Below are positions 27,743-37,049 of a DNA stretch of 64,000 nt, one piece after another. The stretch is from Eunapius fragilis. Its lineage: Eukaryota; Porifera; Demospongiae; Spongillida; Spongillidae. Both the position numbers and the translations under genes were made by a program. The first letter of the stretch is position 1; each line of letters starts with the position of its first letter. Location: NCBI GenBank assembly GCA_963681505.1, contig OY811971.1, positions 5,555,408 to 5,619,407 on the forward strand. Reading direction: 5' to 3'. The notes beneath the pieces were generated by a model, which saw only the letters and a program-made list of their open reading frames with translations, did no database searches and had not been told where the DNA came from.

Positions 27743-28216
27743 CAGAGAAAGGGGAAGGTATCAGGTGGCCAATTCCACCTCCTCCTTTCCTGGAAATAGT
27801 ACTACATAATTAGTGGTTACACACAACATTGTTGCCTAGTGTATCACGGCCTCCAGCATAAAAATGACATGTGCTAGGTTGTTTCATTTTTCTTCGCCTG
27901 AATTTACATCCCCAACTTTTTAATATAGTGAACCTACTTCAACACTGGTACGTACAATGCTATGTGTATTCCATGTCACATGAAAAAGGAAACGAGAAAC
28001 TAGAGCTATGGTGAATCTTTTATATAAAATACTAAAAGGCACAGTACCATTTTAAAAGTATTATAAGGTATATTATATTCCCCAATCTTAGTCTTTTTGT
28101 AAAAAAGAAATATTTTGGACAAATGAACAGTTACGTAATGCAGTATAGAGATAATGAGAAGAAAATATTTGTCATGCGTGAGAGTGTGTGTATGTGCATT
28201 TGTGTGAGCTTTCTGG

Positions 28217-31200
28217 TCATACAAAGGTTCCTGTTGCAATTGCCTGGGCCATTTTACCCTCCAGCTTGAATGTCTCCATGGAGTCAGACGGCGGCGTTGA
28301 GCTGAGCGAAGGCTTGTCTATGGACACGTCTTCCTCACTGTCGTGCTCAAACTGCTGCCTTGAGTTGGACTGGGGAAGAGTGTGGTGGGACCCTAGGGCC
28401 ATCTTCATGCTGCCATCTTGGAAGTCCTCGTTCAGCCTGTCCCTAGAGTACGCCCGGGAGCGCTTGGTGAACTCCTCGAAGGAGGGTGGGTTGATGTAGG
28501 CCGGGGCCTGCCCAAGCATGTAGGTGGAGCTCCCACCAGTGTGGGCTGTGTGGGTGCTCTCTGAATTGGAGATGCCATCTGTATCCAGCTGCTGCTGCTG
28601 TTGCTGTGACATCCTGTTATGGAATGGCCACACATGAACTCATGAAATCTCAGTTGGGTAGGGGGAAAAGGGGGAGGGAGAGAAGGAGGAGGGGGAGGGG
28701 GGAGAAAGGGGTGGGAAGAGAGGGGTGTGGAGGAAAGAAGAAGGGGGGCCACATGGCACTTTGCGCTTATTTGTCTCCAATAATTATAGCATTGAACAAT
28801 ACTTCCTATATCGCTCCTCCTTCCCTTCCTCCTCCTCCTCCACTTTCCCCTTCCTTCTCCTCCTCCCCCATTCTGATTTCTGACTCACTGGAACTTCTGC
28901 CCCCTCATTTCATAGTCTTGTATGATATCTCTCTCAAGGTGCACGTCCTCTGTGCTCCTTATGAATGTTCCACTCTTCACTGTTGGGCACAGAGTCACAA
29001 GGTTATATTGCACGTATGCCTCTCTCGCACACCTTTGCATACCTCTGTATATCTTTGTTTTGTGACGCCTTCTCCAACCAATCCCAAGAGGTGTGAGCAT
29101 GATGATGGCTACTATGAGCAGCCCTATGGCCACCAACATGGCAATGAACCCCACTGTCTTTGGGAAGGGCAGATCAGCTGAGCTGTAAGCTGCTACAAGG
29201 GAGTGTGAGTGGGGGAAGAGAGGAGGGAGGGAGGGTGGAAGGGAGGAGAAAGGGAAGGGGAGGAGGGAGCAGTAAGGGGATGTAGCAGAAGGGGATATGA
29301 TGGATGAAGGGGTAAGGGAGGTGAAAGGATAAGGGGAAGTGCAGGAGGACGGGAAAGGTACGTGCAAGAGGGAAGAAGGGAACAGCAATGGAAATAGGTT
29401 ATTGGTGAGGCAATTAAACATATGCTGAGGTGACCTACATGATGTGACAACGCTGGAGAAAGGTCCCCTTCCAGCAGAGGTGTTGGCTGCCACCCTCACC
29501 TCATAGAAGTAGAGAGGTTTGAGGCCTGTGAGGTGGAACACTGTGGTGTTGCTACCCACATAGACCTCAGTGAAGGGCAAATTGGAGCCAGCCTCCCTGT
29601 ATTGGATGCAGTAGTCTGTGAGCACTCCATTGGATCCTGATGCTGATGGAGGCTATGAAGACACAAGATGTAAAGGGAGAGACACGCACAGAAACAGTGA
29701 GTGTGAGAGGAGGGAGCGTGTGAGAGAGAGAGGGAAAAAGACAGGGGAGAGAGAGGGAGAGAGAGGGAGGGATAGAGAGAGAAAATTGGGTGAGGGAGAG
29801 AGAGAGAGAGAATTGGGTGAGGGAGAGAGGAGGAGAGAGGTATATAGAGACAGGGTTACTATTAACAAGAAACCAGACAATATAACATCATGATTAGACA
29901 TATCATGAAACTTGTGTGTGCACACAGCTTTACAAGGGAATGCATGGATGGTTGCTTAACATTGACATGCATTGAAAGATGGTCCTTCTATATTTATGTC
30001 TATGAGTGCTGATAGTGGTGTATGAGCAGGTGTAGGTGCTGATAGAGGTGTTTGAGTAGGTGTAGGTGCTGATAGTGGTGTATGAGCAGGTGTAGGTGCT
30101 GATAGTGGTGTATGGGTAGGTGTAGGTGCTGATAGAGGTGTATGGGTAAGTGTAGGTGCTGATAGTGGTGTATGGGTAGGTGTAGGTGCTGATAGAGGTG
30201 TATGGGTAGGTGTAAGTGCTGATAGAGGTGTATGGGTAGGTGTAGGTGCTGATAGAGGGGTATGGGTAGGTGTAGGTGCTGATAGAGGTGTATGGGTAGG
30301 TGTAGGTGCTGATAGAGGTGTATGGGTAGGTGTAGGTGCTGATAGAGGTGTATGTGTTCAGGTGTATATGCAGGATGTACAGGTGTTTATGTATAGGGGC
30401 AGAATGAGGTGTAAGTGTCATAGTGTGCTTGAAAACCCACATATTGTTTGGTCCAATCACGCAAACCGAGCTAGCGCTTACCACCCAGGTTAACTTTGTT
30501 TCCGTAGAGCTGATGGGCGTGGTCACCAGACCGGAGGGCGCCTCCCATGGTGCAGCCGTTGGGGTCATCACGGCAAACACCTTGCTCCCCACTGAGGTGC
30601 CGCCATTTTGCAGGGCCACCACCTGGACGTCGTACCACGTGAAGGGCACCAGGGAGCCGACCGTCGCCACGGTGATGGCGTAAGGGGACACGACGCTCCC
30701 GTTGGTCCAGCCAGCTGACCTCTGCACCCTTACCTGCACGAGGTACCCACTTAGCCGGGCAATGACCCCGCTGTAGATCCAACTGACTTGGATGGCCGTG
30801 GAGTTGAGAGCAATGGCTGCCGTTATGATGGCACCTACTGGTGTGGCTGTGTATTGATGGGGGAGGGGATAGGAGGGAGGATGTTAGAGATAGGAGTAGG
30901 TGGAGGAATGGTGAGGGTAGGGGCATTATGAGGAAATGGTTGTGTTTTGAGGGAGTGAGAGGAAGAGGGGGAAGGGGGAGGTAAGGAAGGGGGAGGGTGT
31001 CATAGGAGGACATGTTCTGGGAGGGGGAGGGGCAGAATTAAGCCTCTGCGTGTAATGACTGTGCCTGCTGGAGTGGCTGCATGCTGAGGGAGTGGTGAAG
31101 GAACAAGGCAAAGGGGGAGGAGGGGAAATGGGAGGAGGTAGGGAGAAGGGGACCAGGAAGGAGGAGGGGGAGGGTCTCAGTTAGGCCTAGCGTGGGGAGG

Positions 31201-31416
31201 GAGGATGCTTTGGGGGAGGGGCAGAATTAAAATCATCTGCAGGTAGACACACCTCTCCTTGTTTGTGTGCAGATAGATGTATTCACACGGGGGCTCAAAC
31301 TAATTCATTACTAATGAAGGCAAGTGTGTATGTCATGTGTATGTGTGCATGTATATCAGTATGTGTATATGAATGTGTGTTTGCATGTGTATGGTGTTGT
31401 GTGTATAGATGTGTAT

Positions 31417-31458
<42 letters not shown>

Positions 31459-32466
31459 CTTGCCTGACACTGTGAGGAGACAAGCAGCAGTAGGCAGAGC
31501 AATAGGAGGAAAATAGGAGTTGACCAGCTGGGTGTAGACCGTACACTGGTACGAGCCAGCGTCTGATGACTGCACAGGGCTGATGGTGATGCTCCCTCCA
31601 GCCCCACCAGGTGTGGGGTAGGAGAGACGTCCGCCCACGCTGAGGGGCAAGCCGTCCTTGGTCCAGTTGTACAGCAGCTGTGCGTTGGAGATGGGCGTGG
31701 TTGCCGTGCAGGGGAGGGTGGCTGTGTCGCCGATTTGGATAGAGAGGTTGCTAGGAAGTGACTGCGTGATCACGGTTTGTGCTGTGTGTGTAGGTGTGTG
31801 TGCAAGTATGCATACAAAAATATTGAAAAGGACTTTGATGCATAATATTGTGATCATTATCATTATTATTTACAAGTGTCAAGGACGAAAATTAATTTCT
31901 GAGCACATATCTTACCAATGGCTGAGAGGTTTGCGCTGGATGTTACACTACCCAGGGCACCTGCCTGGTCCTGGATCTGGTTAGTAGCCACACATGAGTA
32001 CTGTCCTGTGAACGAGGCATCCAGTGTGTTAATGGTGAGAGCACCTCCAACATTGTCAATACTGTAGGAAGATGAGCTCGCAAGGATGACGCCATCCTTG
32101 TACCATTGGTAGGTCGGACGGGGGGCCCCCTGGGCCCTGCAGGTAAATTTAAATGGCTGTCCAATGAAGCCAATTGCATTTGACAAACCGACTCCATTGG
32201 TAAATGTAGCAGGCAGGGCTGTTCAGGAATAGATGTGCATATTTTAAAAAAAAAGAAAAAGTATTATAAATGGCCCAGACTCACTTAGTATGGTGATGTT
32301 TCCAGCTGCACTGACGTTTGCTACTGGATTGTAAGCAAAGCATTGGTAGATGCCTGTGTCTGCCAGAGTTGCTGAGGGTACGACAAGGGTGCTGGTGGAA
32401 GCACTCAGCCTCAGACCATTGCGGTACCACAGCCATTGGAGATCATCACCAGAGGCATTGCAGGTG
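28217..32466 (-). CDS. Ig/FN3 transmembrane cell-surface receptor (5' end lost in N gap)
   Basis: Exons, 5' to 3': 32,285-32,466+ (partial Ig), 31,916-32,218 (Ig), 31,464-31,781 (Ig), 30,482-30,846 (FN3), 29,439-29,652 (FN3), 29,043-29,192 (TM), 28,889-28,979, 28,217-28,613. All joins keep frame. Each Ig exon is phase 1 at both ends, the classical shuffled-domain pattern. Ig hallmarks are seen: TCRAQG with YQWYKDG and GQYSCVATN; LPCTA with YNWTKDG and GSYQCTV. FN3 hallmarks: LTWV then PPSASGSNG and YFYEVRVAANTSAG. The TM segment is VGFIAMLVAIGLLIVAIIML, followed by basic WRRRHK. The cytoplasmic tail (about 175 residues) has a Gln run and ends ATGTFV, a class I PDZ-ligand pattern. Likely an adhesion or guidance-type receptor; the family member is not identifiable. 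Donor 31,464 is GC type. The N terminus is unknown. Confidence 0.85.
30000..30360 (+). repeat. 30-bp VNTR in receptor intron
   Basis: About 12 units of 'gtaggtgctgatagaggtgt' plus 'atgggtaggt'. The 30-bp period leaves frames open on both strands (a Tyr/Thr/Ser repeat on the minus strand). It lies between FN3 exons beyond the donor at 30,482, so it is intronic. Confidence 0.85.
31415..31457 (+). repeat. (GT)n microsatellite at a splice donor
   Basis: On the gene strand this is (CA)n starting about six bases into the intron after the GC-type donor at 31,463. Confidence 0.9.
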
Positions 32467-32666
32467 NNNNNNNNNNNNNNNNNNNNNNNNNNNNNNNNNN
32501 NNNNNNNNNNNNNNNNNNNNNNNNNNNNNNNNNNNNNNNNNNNNNNNNNNNNNNNNNNNNNNNNNNNNNNNNNNNNNNNNNNNNNNNNNNNNNNNNNNNN
32601 NNNNNNNNNNNNNNNNNNNNNNNNNNNNNNNNNNNNNNNNNNNNNNNNNNNNNNNNNNNNNNNNNN
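32467..32666. other. Assembly gap (200 N)
   Basis: A run of exactly 200 N, the usual placeholder length. It interrupts the first visible Ig exon; sequence on the far side is GC-rich repeat with no Ig coding. Confidence 1.
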
Positions 32667-32687
32667 GGTGTCCTAGCGATGTAGGCC

Positions 32688-32723
<36 letters not shown>

Positions 32724-32880
32724 TATAAATGGGTCCCCCTGGCCCCATTTCCCTAGCGATTTGGGGCCGGCCGGCCTAATAACGCTAGGGAATTGGGACT
32801 CCCGCAAGACCCCATTTCACTAGCGATTCGGTACCCCCATTAGTGAAATAGGGCCCCCACATTAATTCATTTTGGTTCAG
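32667..32880. repeat. GC-rich iterated repeat, block 1
   Basis: Several degenerate copies of 'ccccatttcactagcgattt' in both orientations, plus a poly-C run at 32,690-32,723. A related block lies at 33,948-34,085. It resembles sub-terminal repeats of a DNA element. Confidence 0.6.
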
Positions 32881-33193
32881 TGCATATAATGTACACTTAG
32901 AAATAGGGTGCAGGTGAATAGGATGCATGGGTCTTGAAGCTAGTTACATGTAATTTTCGAACGGTACCTGAGGTTAACCATTGAATAGCAAGTACGAAAT
33001 AGGGCAAGTGTGACAGTACTGATATGCATATAAGACACAACTCAGAATCTAGTTGTCTTCCAAAGAACTATTTGTCTTTAAATCACAACAAACACTTTCA
33101 CTTTTTTTTTTTTAATAGATGCATGCGCATACATAGTGGTACCATTGGTAGCAATTTTCACATTGAATCATTTTGCCTGATTCAGGCATTCTG

Positions 33194-33812
33194 CTAGTAC
33201 AATGAAGGATAATGACATGATGCCTCATGCAGTGCACACCTCCTAATGGTATCTGTTGTGGTAGTTGCTAGAGGAAATGGTGCTAGTTCACTTTGTTCAA
33301 AACAGGATAGCAGATGGGAACGCATCCTGCCTTGATCAAAAATAAGAGTCCTTAAGTTATCTCCTATTGCAGCATATAACTTTGGATTATCCTTTGACAA
33401 CTTAACGTTCACACGAACTGATCTAGGTGTTGAAGAATATCAACTACAAGCATGCTTTAACCATGATTGTAACTTACGTAGGAGCACACTTGATTGTACA
33501 GCTCAGGCCAGTAGTATCTGTCGCTGATCTGAGCAAGCGTTTTGTCTCTACCCAGATGACCTTCTTCGTGAACGGTCTTTACAATTTTCAGTTGGTCTTC
33601 CTCCTTTTCAATGACCATCCTTGGGCGTTGTTTAGTTTTGCCATGCACCTACATAGTACAAATGGCCAGCTTCCACACTGAAAAACGCTGCTCGCTTTCG
33701 AAGTCCCCGTTTGTATTCCTTGCTCACATCCGACAGATAGAGCACAAATAGCGCTATACGAGTACTTTGAAGCAGACTCGTCCCACTCTACGGTCTCTCC
33801 TGTAACACTCAT
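33194..33812 (-). mobile_element. Integrase zinc-binding (H2C2) fossil, Gypsy/Ginger-type
   Basis: The segment 33,457-33,650 encodes VHEEGHLGRDKTLAQISDRY followed by YWPELYN, the HHCC-domain signature shared by Gypsy-class and Ginger integrases. The neighbouring frames at 33,590-33,812 and 33,194-33,412 also look formerly coding. The element is broken; no catalytic core is seen. GC-rich iterated repeats lie on both sides. Confidence 0.6.
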
Positions 33813-33947
33813 AGCAGCTGGATAACTAGAGAGAGTGTGCAGGTGGCACGCATGCGTGTGTACTTACGTTGTTCATGCAGGCTGAATGACATCATGCATG
33901 AGACCTTCAGACGGCAAAGTGGTGCATGTATATGCTATGTACCGTAT

Positions 33948-34085
33948 ATGTTAGCAAAGGGGGCCCTCCTGGGGCCCCAAAACCCTAGCGAAATGGGGCC
34001 CATGTGGGGGTCCAAATCACTAGCGTTTTGGGGGCGGGGGGCCCCATTTCGCTGGGGGGGGGGGGGGGGGCCCAAATCGCTCCTG
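33948..34085. repeat. GC-rich iterated repeat, block 2
   Basis: Begins 'tgttagcaaagggggcccc', with degenerate 'ctagcgaaatggggccc' units and a poly-G run at 34,056-34,071. Same motif family as 32,667-32,880; with it, flanks the integrase fossil. Confidence 0.6.
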
Positions 34086-34467
34086 CAACGGTTCCTCAAT
34101 TCCTCATCTACCAATTCACTAGCGTAACAACCATCCTTCCTGATTAACCAAAACACCTCCCATGAACCATTCATTTTCTACGTTATAGTTACCCAAGCGC
34201 ACTGGCAACCACTGTGCTTCAGTTCCTTCTCCTTCAATTTCTTCTTCCTACTTTGACAGCATAAAATCACCTGTTTTCAAGCTCTTCGCTTCTGTCGCCA
34301 TAGACGCCATTCAGCAAAACTGAAAGTCCCGTGACTCTGTCACGCCTAATTCTTTATTATAGTGTACCAATAGATGTAAATTCATGTAATCTGAGTCTGA
34401 CCAGAGAGACTGCAGTGCAAGCACTACATACAACCCTATAAGGATTACAAAACTTCAGCTAATATGA

Positions 34468-34600
34468 GCCGGATTCCATTACGCAAAATATCCGTGTTAA
34501 TCCGGATTTGGATCAGGCCGGATAACGGATAACGGATTGATGAAAAACAAGGCGGAATCCGTAATATCCGTCATTTAATCACTATCCGGATGCAAAACCT
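34468..34600. repeat. Cluster of atccgg / ggataacggat quasi-palindromes
   Basis: About eight short copies of 'atccg' and 'cggat' in both orientations in ~130 bp, with 'ggataacggataacgga' at the centre. No partner cluster found in the window. Confidence 0.55.
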
Positions 34601-34859
34601 AAATACTAGATTGAATTGAACTTCCTACCTGACCAGTATAGTGTATTCAATACTTATCTTCCCAGCAATGCACACTTTTACATTTCAAGTCACTGATAGT
34701 ATAGCCTATAGAAATATACAGCATGCATGCAGGGTCTCGTTGTATCACTCCTTGCAGCCTGTGCATAGTCGGGCGCGGACGTACGAAGGGGGCGTGGCAG
34801 ATAAAGGGGGGGGGGGGGGTTAATGATTTATTCACAACTATCAATGCTAATTTCCTACT

Positions 34860-35318
34860 ATGAATAATATTATCAAGGGGTGTTTACGAAACCCCCAAAC
34901 CCCCCCCCCCCCCCCCAGATCCGCTGATGACCTGCCTCTACCAGCAAGCCTCGAAAGACTATATTGAGTTTCCGGTTAATATTATTCCATTATTTGATTC
35001 ATACAGCCATACCATGCATGTACGATTTTATTAACTTCTTACTAGTATAATTATGAGAGTAAATTGGTTTTGCTGTTTTCTTAAATACACATGCAAAAAC
35101 AAACGTTAAAAAAAAACTGCACACACACCACACATACACACACACACATGCAAACGCGGTACGTCAAATATGGCAGCACACATCATTCCAGTCTCACAAG
35201 AAAAAAACGTTTTTGAGTTTTGTTGTTGCTCTTGTTATTTGTTTCGTTGTTAATATTTTTGTTGTTTGTTTGCTTCGTTGTTGTTAATATTTTTGTTGTT
35301 TTTTTGCTTCGTTGTTGT
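34860..35318. other. 3' flank of astacin-like gene 1
   Basis: No gene seen. It has a poly-C run (34,901-34,916), a CA-rich stretch (35,118-35,150) and a 'ttgttgttg' low-complexity tract (35,215-35,320) reaching the stop codon. Confidence 0.4.
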
Positions 35319-35917
35319 TTACCGTAGCTTGAACACAGTGTAGATCTGCCTACAGCCGCTGGTGTAGTGACCGTCAGATGTCGACTGCTCCAGCAAGGAC
35401 CGGTCAGAGCAGTACCTCCTCTCACAGTGCCCGCCCTTCTGCGGGTGACAGTACAAAGTGTCCCTCCACTCGGAGAGCGGCACGGACCCCGCCTCGTAGT
35501 CCAACATGATGTCGTCCTTGTCATGCACCACCGCCCCCTCCTCCTCCTCCTCCTTCCCAGCCCCGTTTGTCGGCGACCTCACCACAAGCACCATCCCACT
35601 GCACAGCTCGCGGCTAAACTTCCCGTAAGCGTCCCGGCACTCCGAAGTCATCAGACAGGAGAAGCTGGTGTCGTTGCAGTACAGGGTGCTCCCCCCTAGT
35701 TGGGTGAGGGACACCCGGTCCCCCACCCTTATCTCGTCCCCGCCCGCCCCTCCGTCCGTTCGGGTGATGATGTAGATGTGCTGGGGACAGCGAACGATGC
35801 TCATGGGTCCAAAGGTTGCGTCGGGACAGTCGGAGGCGGTGCAGGCGGTTGCCGAGCAACCGAGCCATAGAGGAGCGTCCCCACTTTGGGTGAGAAGTTT
35901 GAGTGCAATGTTTGACC
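35319..35917 (-). CDS. Last exon: 12-Cys module with three internal repeats (copy 1)
   Basis: Three repeats of ~60-70 residues start at NIALKLL, RVGDRVSL and KDDIMLDY. Each has the order hydrophobic-x-Leu, aromatic or Leu then Cys (LGC, LYC, LYC), two more Cys (C-T-A-S-D-C; C-x5-C; C-x4-C), and a late Cys followed by a beta-strand-like stretch (HIYIITR, MVLVVRS, IYTVFKL). This 4+4+4 Cys pattern with internal threefold symmetry suggests a beta-trefoil. An acidic run (GKEEEEEGA) is inserted in repeat 2. I know no named family for it. Confidence 0.7.
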
Positions 35918-35918
35918 C

Positions 35919-35969
<51 letters not shown>

Positions 35970-36997
35970 TTTAACATGTAAGAGAAACCATTGATGAGAG
36001 CAGAAAAATAGAAAATTCTGTGAGGCCTCATGGAGCGGTGCATGGAGGAACTCTATAATACAGTGCTGAGGGAACACCACAGTGCTGAGGGAACACCATA
36101 GCTCAGTGTTGAGGGAACACCACAGCATAGTGCTAAGGGAACACCATAGCACAGTGCTGTGGGAACACCATAGCTCAGTGCTGAGGGAACACCACAGCAT
36201 AGTGCTGAGGGAACACCACAGCTCATGGCTGAGGGAACACCATACTGTAGCTCAGTGCTGAGGGAATGACCTAACAGTGTTGAGGGAACACCCCAGCTCA
36301 GTGCTGAGGGAACACCACAGCATAGTGCTGAGGGAAAACCCTAACAGTGTTGAGAGAACGCCCTAATGACACTACAACTCACCTGATCTGATCACACTTC
36401 TGTCAATGCTCGGGCCACTGTCTGTTGAAACGCTAGGCACTTCTGGCATTATAATGGGCCCCTGGGAGGGAGATGGGGAGGAGGTAGCAACTGACACAGG
36501 TGAGGTTGCAGAAGGGTCATCCGATCCTGATGAGAAGGTGAAGGTGGACAGTGAGGGTGAGGTGGTGGAAGTGGAGGTGGGTGATGCCTCTGAGAGGAAG
36601 ATAAGTCGCCATGGTGAATAAAGTTGGACAACAAAGGTATGCACAAACAATGCCCACCACGTCAGGCTCCATTAATTCCTAATGAGGCATAGCAATACCA
36701 TATGATGCTGTTAAGTACCCAATACAAAAAACTGCCTACAATGTATCACAGGGTGTGGCCATAAATAACTGCCCCACCATGGGGGTGTGGCCAAAGGGGT
36801 GTTTGGTAATGGAAGGTGATTGGGAGGGGGGTCTGAAGGCAAGCATTGGAGGGAGGGAGGGAGAAAAGGCACTAGAAATTTGTGCTCTAAATTCTCCCAC
36901 AACACTTACCATATTTTTAAATGTTTTTTTTAATTTTTGGAGTGGGGCAACAGATTGTTCGTCAGCTTTTTAGGTTGTACCTCAACACACCTTGTGG

Positions 36998-37049
<52 letters not shown>

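Noticed and set aside
30001-30360. Tyr/Thr/Ser-rich extension of the FN3 exon on the minus strand
   Set aside because: It lies past a consensus donor (gtaagc at 30,476-30,481) and is a 30-bp intronic VNTR; the next FN3 exon joins in phase without it.
30715-30745. Consensus donor cag|gtaagg inside the FN3 exon 30,482-30,846
   Set aside because: FN3 coding continues without break through it (LVQVRVQRSAGW), so it is treated as an unused cryptic donor.
33837-34127. Plus-strand frame over the GC-rich block
   Set aside because: Low-complexity poly-G and repeat sequence; no domain.
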